From Lentilactobacillus kefiri (GTDB lineage: Bacteria > Bacillota > Bacilli > Lactobacillales > Lactobacillaceae), in assembly GCF_007989105.1 (NCBI RefSeq), contig NZ_BJVK01000024.1, positions 1 to 33,298 on the forward strand: 33,298 nucleotides of DNA, in the 5' to 3' direction. The notes below the pieces were generated by a model, which did no database searches, was not told the DNA's origin, and was given only the letters and a program-made list of their open reading frames with translations. The translations under genes were made by a program, and so were the position numbers. Below, piece after piece: positions 1-11,169 of the stretch; the first letter of the stretch is position 1; each line of letters begins with the position of its first letter.

Positions 1-54
1 TTAAATTTATTTTCAACAAATGAAAATGAGGGCCTTTAAGTGTCCTCAAATATT

Positions 55-85
55 TTCGAAACCTAATCAACGATAGAAGTATAAT
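55..85 (+). promoter_or_regulatory. candidate promoter of the cas operon
   Basis: A perfect -10 box TATAAT lies at 80-85, about 48 bases before the cas3 start. The -35 region is poor; TTCGAA at 55-60 with a 19-base spacer is the nearest candidate. It is the only good -10 before cas3, and no other strong promoter was seen within the tightly packed cas genes, so it probably drives all of them. Confidence 0.5.
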
Positions 86-133
86 AATGGTGTTATTTAA
101 ATTGTGAAAAGAATATGAGGGGATAGGTAGTAA

Positions 134-2896
134 ATGATTGATCTAACTAAACGGGAGCGGGCTTTATGGGCTAAAAAAAGGTCTGATGATGGTAATCAAC
201 ACTGGTTGCCACTAGTCACTCACTTAATTGATGCACAAAAAACAATTAATTGGCTGTTTAACCACTGGATCAGTGATGAGCAACGCCAAATAATTGCCAA
301 TGGTTTCTCTGATGAAAACATTCAAAAATTAGTGAAATTTATTGGGTTCTCCCATGACATTGGAAAGGCAACTCCGGCATTTCAAACGAAACCATCATAT
401 GGTGGTGATCGATCACTTGATGCTGAGGTTATTGAGCGGTTAGTTAGGAGCGGTTTTGTAAAATTAGATGATTCACTTTTAACGTGTGCTTCGAAGTCAC
501 CGCATGCTGAAGCTGGTGAAGCAATCTTGGAAAATTTGGGTGTTCCTGTTTCGGTGGGCGCTATTATTGGTGGGCACCACGGAAAGCCATTGCCGGATGC
601 CCCCAGAGCACAATTGAATGACTACACGGCTAATTATTATCAAAGCGATATTGACCAAGCGGCTCAAAAACGTTGGAAACAGGTTCAAACAGATATTTTT
701 GATTATGGTTTAAAATTATCTGGATATGAAAGAATTGATCAAATTCCTTCGATTAATCAACCACAGGCAGTCCTGCTAGAAGGCCTTTTGATCATGGCCG
801 ATTGGTTGGCGTCAAGCGAATATTTAAACGACGATGAATCAAAGCCACTTTTCCCCTTGATTCAGATGAATCAGTCGCTTACTGATATTGATATGAATAG
901 TCGCTTTGAAAACGCAATTGAAACTTGGGACTTGAGTGGTGAATGGGAACCACAAAGAGTTTCAACTGATAATGATCCATACAAATCTCGCTGGGGGTTC
1001 AATGCTCGACCGGTTCAGCTGGCTATGACTAGCATAATTGGCGATACGGTTGATCCAGGAATGGTGATTGTTGAGGCACCAATGGGCCTGGGGAAAACGG
1101 AGATTGCTTTAGTTGCGGCTGAACAATTAGCATATCAAAAGGGTGAAGATGGTGTATTCATGGGGTTGCCAACTCAAGCCACAACTAATGCTATGTTTGA
1201 TCGAGTTGATGGTTGGCTGGAAAAGCTGGCAGAGAATCAAGATGAAAAATTTTCAATTAAATTAATGCATGGTAAAGCTCAATTTAATAAAAACTATCAA
1301 AATTTACCTTATGCTTCGAATATTGATGATCCTGACGGTTCGGGTAAGGCTGGATCCGTGGTGGTTAATTCGTGGTTTTCTGGCAAAAAATCAATTTTAA
1401 CTAAATTCACGGTGGGAACAATTGATAATCTGTTGTTGATGGGATTAAAACAAAAACATTTATTTTTAAAACATCTGGGATTTAGTGGCAAGGTTGTCAT
1501 TATTGACGAAGTTCATGCTTATGACAGCTACATGAATCAATACTTATATAAGGCAATCAATTGGCTTGGGGCCTACCATGTACCAATCGTGATTTTATCT
1601 GCAACTTTGCCCAAAGAAAAACGAAATTTGCTTTTAATTGCGTATTTAAGGGGGAAGTATGGTAAAAAGTACAAACAAATTTTTGAGGCTTCTACAAGTT
1701 GGCAAGATACACAAGCTTATCCTTTATTAAGCATTTTGGATGGCGGTAAGTTAACACAAATTTCAAGCTTTCCAGGACAGAATGATCAGCCGGTAACTCA
1801 ATTGGATGTTGAACGCCTCAATCTTGACGATAAAACGTTGATACAGCACGTTTTACATAAAATTAGTGCTGGTGGAATTGCCGGAATTATCGTTAATACT
1901 GTTCGACGAGCTCAGGCACTTGCTAGGCTGGTCCCCCAAGATACCCAACTGATGATTCTTCACTCTGCTTTTCTTTCACCAGATCGGGAGAAACAGGAAG
2001 AGGCTTTACAAAATTCAATTGGCAAACATGGCCAACGTCCTACCAAAATGATCGTCATTGGTACTCAGGTATTGGAGCAGTCTTTGGACATTGACTTCGA
2101 CGTTTTGTATACGGACATTGCACCAATGGACTTAATATTACAACGAGCCGGTCGTCTTCATCGGCACGATATTAAAAGGCCGGAAGCACTTAAATTACCG
2201 CAGGTATATGTAATGGGGATCAATGATTTTGGTGATTATGGAGATGCTAACCAAGCGATCTATCCGAAATATTTACTGATAAAAACGGATTATTTTTTAA
2301 AAAATAAAATTATTTTACCAGATGATATTTCAAAACTTGTTCAGGAAGTCTATGATCCCCATACAGATGATCAAGTTGGTGACATTGCTGATGCTAAGGC
2401 AGAATTTGATAATAATTTTGAGACAGAAAAGTATAAAGCCAATGCTTTTCAGATTGATAAACCGAGTTATGGAAGAAATACTACCATTCATGATTGGTTG
2501 AATCGCGGTCAAGTTGATGTTGATAAGGATGAACAAAAAGCCAATGCGGCGGTCCGAGATATCAGGGAAACCTTGGAAGTTATTTTATTGAAGCACACAA
2601 ATCAAGGCGATTTTTTGTTAGATGGTCGTCATTTGGCTAAAGTTGCGCCACAAGAGATTGCCGAACAGCTGATTAGAATTCCCTCAGCAGTTACACCGAG
2701 AATTGATAAAGCAATTGATGCTTTAGAAAATTTGACGAGTAAATATTATCCCCAGTGGCAGGAAAGTCCATGGTTAAGAGGGGCACTAGCATTGCCACTA
2801 GATGATAACTTATCAGCAAGGTTGGGTGAGTGGTCCCTTACGTACACTTCAAAGTTTGGGCTAAGTTATGAAAGGGAGGATGAAAATGAGCGATAG
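134..2896 (+). CDS. cas3: CRISPR-associated helicase/nuclease Cas3 (type I-E)
   Basis: This is the effector nuclease-helicase that is recruited by Cascade to unwind and degrade target DNA. The 920-residue length suits a single-chain Cas3. An N-terminal HD nuclease domain shows His74-Asp75 in SHDIGK and a GGHHGKP motif near residue 147. The SF2 helicase follows, with Walker A APMGLGKT (315-322), DEVH box (458-461), an SAT-type motif III (489-491) and motif VI QRAGRLHRH (670-678). The ATG is preceded by AGGGGATAGG. The gene overlaps casA by 11 bases, which implies translational coupling. Cas3 at the head of the operon is the arrangement usual in lactic acid bacteria. All key motifs are intact, so it should be functional. 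Confidence 0.97.
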   Translation: MIDLTKRERALWAKKRSDDGNQHWLPLVTHLIDAQKTINWLFNHWISDEQRQIIANGFSDENIQKLVKFIGFSHDIGKATPAFQTKPSYGGDRSLDAEVIERLVRSGFVKLDDSLLTCASKSPHAEAGEAILENLGVPVSVGAIIGGHHGKPLPDAPRAQLNDYTANYYQSDIDQAAQKRWKQVQTDIFDYGLKLSGYERIDQIPSINQPQAVLLEGLLIMADWLASSEYLNDDESKPLFPLIQMNQSLTDIDMNSRFENAIETWDLSGEWEPQRVSTDNDPYKSRWGFNARPVQLAMTSIIGDTVDPGMVIVEAPMGLGKTEIALVAAEQLAYQKGEDGVFMGLPTQATTNAMFDRVDGWLEKLAENQDEKFSIKLMHGKAQFNKNYQNLPYASNIDDPDGSGKAGSVVVNSWFSGKKSILTKFTVGTIDNLLLMGLKQKHLFLKHLGFSGKVVIIDEVHAYDSYMNQYLYKAINWLGAYHVPIVILSATLPKEKRNLLLIAYLRGKYGKKYKQIFEASTSWQDTQAYPLLSILDGGKLTQISSFPGQNDQPVTQLDVERLNLDDKTLIQHVLHKISAGGIAGIIVNTVRRAQALARLVPQDTQLMILHSAFLSPDREKQEEALQNSIGKHGQRPTKMIVIGTQVLEQSLDIDFDVLYTDIAPMDLILQRAGRLHRHDIKRPEALKLPQVYVMGINDFGDYGDANQAIYPKYLLIKTDYFLKNKIILPDDISKLVQEVYDPHTDDQVGDIADAKAEFDNNFETEKYKANAFQIDKPSYGRNTTIHDWLNRGQVDVDKDEQKANAAVRDIRETLEVILLKHTNQGDFLLDGRHLAKVAPQEIAEQLIRIPSAVTPRIDKAIDALENLTSKYYPQWQESPWLRGALALPLDDNLSARLGEWSLTYTSKFGLSYEREDENER

Positions 2897-4607
2897 GAAA
2901 TTTAATTTGGTCACTGATCCTTGGATTAAAGTGATTGAGAAGGGCACAAATCAAGAAAAAGCAGTTTCATTAATAAAACTATTTCAAAATGCTCATGATT
3001 ATCGAGATTTGGCTGGCGAGATGCGTTCGCAGGACTTGGCTATTTTGCGGTTTCTACTGGCAATTTTAACGACAGTTTATTCGCGATTTAATGCCAATAA
3101 TGAACCGTATGATTGGTTAACAATTGATGAAAATACAATGCAAGTGAGTCAAAGCGTCGATGAGGATGATTATGATCAAGAAGATGAGAATGATCTTCTT
3201 GATACTTGGAAAACGTTATATCAGAACGGAAATGGACATTTTACAGGAATTGTAACGAAATATTTGAAACGGTATGAAGATCACTTTTGTCTGTTTGGGG
3301 AGCACCCTTTTTATCAGGTAACTGAAAGCGAGTATAACCAGTTTGTGCCAACCAAGAAGCAAATTAAGGCTGGTAAAGGTCCCGGAACAGTTGCCGTTAA
3401 ACAAATTAACCGGCAAATTTCAGAAAGTGCCAATACACCAGCGGTTTTTTCTCCCAAGGCGGGTGAATTTAAAAATGATATTAAACTTGATGAATTCGTC
3501 CGTTGGCTAATTACCTATCAGAATTTTACTGGTGTGACTGATAAAACCAAAATTAAAACTACCGAAAAGTTCTCGGTTTCTCGAGGGTGGCTCTACCAGC
3601 TGAATTCTGTATATGCAGCCGGTAATACGATTTTTCAAACGTTGATGTTAAACCTGGTTTTAATGCGAAAGGGCAAAATGTATTATCCCCAAAAGCCCGT
3701 TTGGGAATATGAAAGTGTTGAAGACTATGTAAACAAGCGAAAAGAACAACAAATACCAGACAACATAGCAGAAATCTACACATCTTGGTCACGAATACTT
3801 CATATTGACTGGCACCAAGGTGAAAGGCCAACCATTTTTAGTGCAGGGATACCAATGTTTGACAGCCAAGATGCTTTCATTGAACCGATGACGATTTGGC
3901 GGATTGATAAAAAGTCTAATCGATATAAACCAGCCGTTAAATGGCTTCGGTCATTAGGGACAGCAATGTGGCGCAACTTTGGTCAATACGTCAACGTGAA
4001 TGGGACTGATGATATGCATGAACCCGGAATCGTTGAATGGCTGAACTTATTAAAAAATAAGGGCATCATACCATACAATTCTCACTTAACCCTTGCCGCG
4101 GCTACGTTGGTAAGTGATGGTAATGCAACATCACAAGCTCCAGCGGCTGAAGTATACGATGATATGCATATTAATGCGGATGTACTATTTGATAAAAGGA
4201 ATCCCAATTATTGGCCCAAACGAATTGAAGATACGATTGAACTTACCCAGATTATTGGGAAAGACTTTTGGCAATTTGCAATGAAAATCGGTCAAATTCG
4301 TAATTCTGATGCGGCCCCATTTGCAAATCGGTTGAGCAGTAAATTCTATGAAAGTTTAAATGAACCCTTCAAAGCTTGGCTGGCGCATTTAACAAATCAT
4401 GATGATCGAGAAAGGGAAATTGAATTGTGGAAGGAAACCCTCCGTAAACTTGTTTTGGATGCTGCAAGCCAAGTTATCCAAGCAAGTTCACCTCGAGATA
4501 TCCGTGGCTTGGTAGATGATAAGGGGATCGTAAATAATATTTTTACGGCCAATAATCATTTGCGATACAAATTACAAGTAGATCTTAAAATAGAGAGGAA
4601 AGGGTGA
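2886..4607 (+). CDS. casA: Cascade large subunit Cas8e (Cse1/CasA)
   Basis: This is the large subunit of the type I-E Cascade complex, which recognises the PAM and recruits Cas3. The 573-residue product begins SDRKFNLVTDPWIKV, the N-terminal motif shared by Cse1 proteins, and has the expected size. I chose the ATG at 2886, because AAAGGGAGG at 2871-2879 lies 6 bases before it; two earlier in-frame ATGs (2868, 2880) overlap or sit too close to that site. The start lies inside the end of cas3 and the stop directly abuts casB. There is no sign of frameshift. The family is poorly conserved outside the N-terminus, so the assignment rests on that motif, length and position. Confidence 0.95.
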   Translation: MSDRKFNLVTDPWIKVIEKGTNQEKAVSLIKLFQNAHDYRDLAGEMRSQDLAILRFLLAILTTVYSRFNANNEPYDWLTIDENTMQVSQSVDEDDYDQEDENDLLDTWKTLYQNGNGHFTGIVTKYLKRYEDHFCLFGEHPFYQVTESEYNQFVPTKKQIKAGKGPGTVAVKQINRQISESANTPAVFSPKAGEFKNDIKLDEFVRWLITYQNFTGVTDKTKIKTTEKFSVSRGWLYQLNSVYAAGNTIFQTLMLNLVLMRKGKMYYPQKPVWEYESVEDYVNKRKEQQIPDNIAEIYTSWSRILHIDWHQGERPTIFSAGIPMFDSQDAFIEPMTIWRIDKKSNRYKPAVKWLRSLGTAMWRNFGQYVNVNGTDDMHEPGIVEWLNLLKNKGIIPYNSHLTLAAATLVSDGNATSQAPAAEVYDDMHINADVLFDKRNPNYWPKRIEDTIELTQIIGKDFWQFAMKIGQIRNSDAAPFANRLSSKFYESLNEPFKAWLAHLTNHDDREREIELWKETLRKLVLDAASQVIQASSPRDIRGLVDDKGIVNNIFTANNHLRYKLQVDLKIERKG

Positions 4608-5180
4608 TTGAAGGTTATGCCATATAAAATTCAAAATACTGCTACCAGAATTATCCAGAAGCTTTATGGCAATGGCAGTTTAGATAAAGCTGTTTTGGCA
4701 AGTGCAAGAAGCGGAGCAACTATTAATAGTCAGAGAGCCCAAAGGGTATGGCCAATTATGATGGCCAATCTGGACGATAATATGCTTAGTAAAACTGGTG
4801 AGCCAACATATGCTGAAATTGCGATATATGCAGCAATTCACTTTTACGCCATTTATCAACAGGGAAAAGAAACAATGGTCTCTGGTCCCGCTGGACCAGC
4901 TGAAGACGCAGATGGACTTCAACTTTTTCAGGCATTGGCAAATTTGCGTAAGAGAGACGAAACTAGAGTAGCATTGGATCGTCGGGTGCAAGCAATCTTG
5001 GGAACGACGAATATTAATAGCGTGATTAACGGGATTACGCATTTGATTGAGATATTAAAAGCCAATTCTAACCTGCCAAAAATTGATTTTGCCAAATTAG
5101 CTGAGAATCTCTATTGGTTCCAATTAAGCTATGAGCATGCTAATGAGGTCCGTTTACTTTGGGGGCAGCAGTATTTTTGA
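4608..5180 (+). CDS. casB: Cascade small subunit Cse2 (CasB)
   Basis: This is the small subunit that forms the dimeric belly of type I-E Cascade and stabilises crRNA and non-target strand. It is a 190-residue, mostly helical protein, typical for Cse2, and lies between casA and cas7 where Cse2 is expected. The reading frame opens at a TTG immediately after the casA stop, with GAGG at 4595-4598 nine bases before it. An ATG at 4617 is the alternative and would give a protein three residues shorter. I favour the TTG because of the spacing, but the choice is uncertain. Confidence 0.92.
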   Translation: MKVMPYKIQNTATRIIQKLYGNGSLDKAVLASARSGATINSQRAQRVWPIMMANLDDNMLSKTGEPTYAEIAIYAAIHFYAIYQQGKETMVSGPAGPAEDADGLQLFQALANLRKRDETRVALDRRVQAILGTTNINSVINGITHLIEILKANSNLPKIDFAKLAENLYWFQLSYEHANEVRLLWGQQYF

Positions 5181-5221
5181 GTAATCACATCCGCAATTAA
5201 ATTTAAAGAGGAGAAAAACTA

Positions 5222-6304
5222 ATGAGCAAAAATTTATATATTGACCTGAATGTTTTACAAACTGTACCATCATCCAACATTAATCGAGACGATACAGGAG
5301 CCCCTAAAACGGCACTTTATGGTGGGGTGACACGGGCTCGGGTATCTTCTCAAAGTTGGAAACACGCCATTCGAACATCATTTAAAGCAGAAAACGTTAA
5401 TATTGGTACCAGAACTAAAAAAGCGGTTAAATTATTGGCAGACAAAATGGTAACGATTGATTCCTCCTTAAATGAGGAATCTGCAATCAAAAAGGCCACT
5501 GGAGTATTTAAGACTGTTGGCATTAAGATCAATAAAGATGGTGAAACGGGAGCACTTTTATTAGTTAGCCCTGGTCAACTTGGGAAGCTGGCCCAATATG
5601 TAACGGAACATGAAAAATTTAACAAAAAAGAGATCAAAGAGGTCTTGAAGCGTGACGATTCTTTAGACTTAGCCCTTTTTGGCCGAATGGTAGCGGACAA
5701 TCCTGAATTAAACGTTGATGCGTCGGCTCAAGTGGCCCATGCTATTTCTACTCATGAAATTGTTCCCGAATTTGATTACTACACAGCTCTAGATGACTTA
5801 CAATCAGAAGATTCCGCTGGAGCTGCAATGTTGGGAACAATTGAGTTTAACTCTGCTACTTTATATCGATATGCTAACGTGAACTTGAACGAACTGGTGC
5901 GAAATTTGGGTAAAAATGATGCTGTTCAGGGTATTTCTGCATTCATTAAGTCATTTATTCTTTCAATGCCAACCGGTAAACAGAATACCTTTGCCAATAA
6001 AACTCTACCAAACTACATCATGATAACTATTCGGACAGATACGCCCGTTAACTTAGTTTCGGCTTTTGAAGATCCGGTTAGATCAAATCATGGATATGTT
6101 GAAAAATCGGTTAAAAGCCTTGAAGACGAATATCAGTCAATTCAGAAAAGTGGGCTGGTTAACAAGCCAGCGTTAAATGTTGTTTTAACAAATAGTAAGT
6201 ATGACTCTCAACTTGCTGAACCAGTTACCAACTTGGATGAACTCCTCAATAAAGTTACCAAGACGTTAACAGAGGTGGTACAGGATGAAAACGCTAACGA
6301 TTAG
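5222..6304 (+). CDS. cas7: Cascade backbone subunit Cas7e (Cse4/CasC)
   Basis: This RAMP-fold subunit forms the six-copy helical backbone of Cascade along the crRNA spacer. The 360-residue length and the N-terminal stretch with TALYGGVTRARVSSQSWKHA are characteristic of the Cas7/Cse4/CasC family. The ATG follows AAAGAGGAG with good spacing and a 41-base gap after casB, the widest gap in the operon. Strong initiation here fits the high copy number needed for this subunit. The end overlaps cas5 by 20 bases. Confidence 0.97.
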   Translation: MSKNLYIDLNVLQTVPSSNINRDDTGAPKTALYGGVTRARVSSQSWKHAIRTSFKAENVNIGTRTKKAVKLLADKMVTIDSSLNEESAIKKATGVFKTVGIKINKDGETGALLLVSPGQLGKLAQYVTEHEKFNKKEIKEVLKRDDSLDLALFGRMVADNPELNVDASAQVAHAISTHEIVPEFDYYTALDDLQSEDSAGAAMLGTIEFNSATLYRYANVNLNELVRNLGKNDAVQGISAFIKSFILSMPTGKQNTFANKTLPNYIMITIRTDTPVNLVSAFEDPVRSNHGYVEKSVKSLEDEYQSIQKSGLVNKPALNVVLTNSKYDSQLAEPVTNLDELLNKVTKTLTEVVQDENAND

Positions 6305-7028
6305 ATTAACTTCACCATTGCAATCATATGGAAATGAAGCGTCATTTGCTCGAAGAACAAGTGGAGACTATCCATCCAAAAGTGTTGTTGTTGGCATGGT
6401 GGCGGCAGCCTTAGGATACCGACGGGACGATCAACGTATTTCTAAATTGAATGAATTAAGTTTTGCCGTTCGAGTCGATCAGCGCGGCAAAAATCTAACC
6501 GATTTTCAAACCGTAGAGTGGAAGAAAAATACCCGAAAGATTACATATCGTAATTATTTGCAGGATGCAGTATTTATGGTTGGAATTGGTCATGAGAATG
6601 ACGCAATGATTGATAAAATTAAACAGGCCTTAAAGAACCCAAAGTTTCAATTATTTCTGGGACGACGATCGAATGTACCAGCTGGGATCCTAGATTTAAA
6701 ATCATTTTCTAATACCAATCCGATTATGGCTTTAGAAGGGCTGAAGTGGCAGGCCTCACCATGGTATCAAGAAAAAAAGTGGTGGCAAACCAAGCAAGAA
6801 TTTGTGGAACACATTGAAATTATTGCCGATGCCAATTTATTACCCCAAAAAAGAAGCACACTAGCAAAAGACCAAGTAGAATCTTTTGATCAGCGAAATC
6901 GAAGACACGGATTCAGGCCAATCGCTATTGAAGAAGTTAGGCTAAAGAACCCCTATGTTGAACGAACACAAGCCGCAATTAATCCCCAAGAACCCAATAC
7001 CCATCATGATCCAATGCAATTTCTCTAG
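6285..7028 (+). CDS. cas5: Cascade subunit Cas5e (CasD)
   Basis: This RAMP protein caps the 5' handle of the crRNA in Cascade. The 247-residue protein begins MKTLTIRLTSPLQSYG, and the segment SGDYPSKSVVVGMVAAALGY (residues about 26-45) is the conserved Cas5 glycine-rich N-terminal region. It starts 20 bases inside cas7, so it is probably translated by coupling. It is followed by cas6e after 13 bases. The size is normal and no defects were seen. Confidence 0.95.
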   Translation: MKTLTIRLTSPLQSYGNEASFARRTSGDYPSKSVVVGMVAAALGYRRDDQRISKLNELSFAVRVDQRGKNLTDFQTVEWKKNTRKITYRNYLQDAVFMVGIGHENDAMIDKIKQALKNPKFQLFLGRRSNVPAGILDLKSFSNTNPIMALEGLKWQASPWYQEKKWWQTKQEFVEHIEIIADANLLPQKRSTLAKDQVESFDQRNRRHGFRPIAIEEVRLKNPYVERTQAAINPQEPNTHHDPMQFL

Positions 7029-7041
7029 AAAGGAGTGCTAT

Positions 7042-7710
7042 ATGTATCTATCAAGAGTTCAAATTGACGTTAATAATCGTCAAAAAACTAAGAGCCTAAC
7101 CCATATTGGAGCTTTTCATAACTGGATTGAACACTGCTTTCCAGATGAAATAAGGGCTCATAATCGTTGTCGCCATTTATGGCGAATTGATCAATTAGCC
7201 GGTAAAAAGTATCTGTTGTTATTAAGCAAAGAAAGGCCGGATTTAACTGAACTTGTAAAATATGGGATTCCCCAAACAGCAATGTCACGGGCTTATGATC
7301 CATTTTTAATGCAAATTCAAGAGGGACAAATTATGCAGTTTCGATTAACAGCCAATCCAACCCATGCTATCAAACGCCCAGACAGTAAGCAGCCACGGAT
7401 TGTTCCTCACATTACAATCCAGCAACAGGGAAAGTGGTTAGCTGATCGGGCTGACAAGCTGGGATTTCAATTAGTTGAGCAAAATCAAGATAGGTTTTCG
7501 AACGTTCCGGAGCTAGCAGCATTTGACATTGTTAACCGGGATTGGCCAATTTTGCGACATGGTGGTCGAAGAATTCGTTTGAGTCGGGTTACTTTTGAAG
7601 GACTTTTAAGAGTCAAAAATTTGGAAGAGTTTAAACAAACATTGGAAAACGGAGTTGGACGCGAAAGGGCCTTTGGAATGGGCCTAATGACAGTTATTCC
7701 AAGAGGTTAA
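7042..7710 (+). CDS. cas6e: crRNA endoribonuclease Cas6e (Cse3/CasE)
   Basis: This metal-independent RNase cuts the repeat hairpin of the pre-crRNA and stays bound to the 3' handle in Cascade. The product has 222 residues. It begins MYLSRVQID, as Cas6e proteins do, and His21 in the SLTHIGAFH segment aligns by position with catalytic His20 of the E. coli enzyme. Near the C-terminus GVGRERAFGMGLM is the glycine-rich RNA-binding loop of RAMP proteins. I chose the ATG at 7042, which has AAAGGAG 7 bases upstream; the frame stays open further upstream into cas5, but without an equally good site. Confidence 0.95.
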   Translation: MYLSRVQIDVNNRQKTKSLTHIGAFHNWIEHCFPDEIRAHNRCRHLWRIDQLAGKKYLLLLSKERPDLTELVKYGIPQTAMSRAYDPFLMQIQEGQIMQFRLTANPTHAIKRPDSKQPRIVPHITIQQQGKWLADRADKLGFQLVEQNQDRFSNVPELAAFDIVNRDWPILRHGGRRIRLSRVTFEGLLRVKNLEEFKQTLENGVGRERAFGMGLMTVIPRG

Positions 7711-9535
<1,825 letters not shown>

Positions 9536-9554
<19 letters not shown>

Positions 9555-9583
9555 AAATGCTGTTATGGCGGGAATCGTTTAGT
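9536..9583 (+). promoter_or_regulatory. candidate CRISPR leader/promoter overlapping the cas2 end
   Basis: Only 29 bases separate the cas2 stop from the first repeat. A weak promoter-like pair is visible: TGGACA at 9536-9541 and an extended -10 TGCTGTTAT at 9558-9566, with a long 19-base spacer. If real, transcription would start just before the first repeat. Otherwise the array is read through from the cas operon. The degenerate repeat at the far end supports this as the leader side. Confidence 0.3.
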
Positions 9584-11018
9584 GTATTCCCCACGCATGT
9601 GGGGGTGATCCCAATCACATTCCATTTATGCTCCACACGTTTGTGGTATTCCCCACGCATGTGGGGGTGATCCTAACAACACAACCATGACTGGGTTTAT
9701 TACAACGTATTCCCCACGCATGTGGGGGTGATCCTGTATGTATGGCACTGTTGATAATGGTTATCGAGTATTCCCCACGCATGTGGGGGTGATCCTTGGC
9801 TAAAGGTCGATATAAGCTCGCTAGACGAGTATTCCCCACGCATGTGGGGGTGATCCTATGCTGGACAGTCAGTCTGGCACTCAATCACTAGTATTCCCCA
9901 CGCATGTGGGGGTGATCCTAATAACATCGGCATACTTTGGGTCTATTTCCAGTATTCCCCACGCATGTGGGGGTGATCCCGAGTGGAACATTGAAGACCA
10001 CCAAGGCGGTATGTATTCCCCACGCATGTGGGGGTGATCCTTGGCGACGGGCAATGAAACAATCTAATCAGTTAGTATTCCCCACGCATGTGGGGGTGAT
10101 CCTTAACGGGATGGGCTTCCGACATAATTTATTTAAGTATTCCCCACGCATGTGGGGGTGATCCTAATGCTGTTAGTGGTAAAACAGCAAAACCAATGTA
10201 TTCCCCACGCATGTGGGGGTGATCCCAATATCGTGCGTACCGGAGGCGATCGCATAGAGTATTCCCCACGCATGTGGGGGTGATCCCAAAATCCAAGCAA
10301 AAGCTCCTAAATACGAATAGTATTCCCCACGCATGTGGGGGTGATCCTTATCGTTGGCGAAACCCGATATAAGGCTGCCAGTATTCCCCACGCATGTGGG
10401 GGTGATCCTATTTAATTGGTACATTTGGTGATGTTATTTATGGTATTCCCCACGCATGTGGGGGTGATCCTCAACATAAGCGGTTTGACCTGTAAAGAGA
10501 ACTGGTATTCCCCACGCATGTGGGGGTGATCCTACATGCACAGATAACCATGGTACACTAGACCGGTATTCCCCACGCATGTGGGGGTGATCCTGTTATA
10601 TAAAATTGTCGGGCTTATTCCTATGGGTATTCCCCACGCATGTGGGGGTGATCCTTTTTACGTTCCGATTCTTGAACCCCACGTTGAGTATTCCCCACGC
10701 ATGTGGGGGTGATCCTGTCTCTTTCATAATTTCCTCCTAATTCTTTTCGTATTCCCCACGCATGTGGGGGTGATCCTGAACTACCTCGTATCAATCTATA
10801 TACTAACCCGTATTCCCCACGCATGTGGGGGTGATCCTGCCTAAAATATTTTTAAAGTATAAAAAACTAAGTATTCCCCACGCATGTGGGGGTGATCCTT
10901 TTGTTTATAGTTGCTGTCTTAGGAATGAGACGTATTCCCCACGCATGTGGGGGTGATCCTTATTAAACCCGTGCAAAGTCTTGTGATAACGCGTATTCCC
11001 CACGTATGTGAGGGATCC
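9584..11018 (+). CRISPR. type I-E CRISPR array, 24 repeats and 23 spacers
   Basis: Repeats of 28 bases begin GTATTCCCC, carry the palindrome CCCCAC-GCAT-GTGGGG, and end GTGATCC. They start at 9584, 9646, 9707, 9768, 9829, 9891, 9952, 10013, 10075, 10137, 10198, 10259, 10320, 10381, 10443, 10505, 10566, 10627, 10688, 10749, 10810, 10871, 10932 and 10993. The first 23 are identical as read. The last (10993-11018) is degenerate, with C-to-T and G-to-A changes and two bases lost, which marks the trailer end. Seventeen spacers have 33 bases and six have 34; none is repeated. The palindrome is the Cas6e hairpin. Orientation, judged from the I-E repeat form, matches transcription away from cas2. Confidence 0.98.
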
Positions 11019-11025
11019 TTTACCT

Positions 11026-11045
11026 AAAGCCAATTCAAGGCTTTT
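11026..11045 (+). terminator. possible terminator after the CRISPR array
   Basis: AAAGCC and GGCTTT form a 6-base stem around a 7-base loop, followed by a short T run. It lies 8 bases after the last repeat. The stem is short, so termination may be weak. Confidence 0.4.
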
Positions 11046-11169
11046 GACTACTGGATTATGAATTAAGCAACGGGGTTATCATTTAAAGATGGTGGTGCCG
11101 TAATAGATCAAAATAGAATTCGTCATAAGTGATTGGGCTAATTTAACCAGAAAGAGGTTGTTTGTAGTT

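Noticed and set aside
9615-10824. Open reading frames on both strands inside the CRISPR array (with repeated PTCVGNT, HPHMRGEY or FPTHVGVI)
   Set aside because: They are translations of the repeats and spacers, not genes; their periodicity is that of the array.
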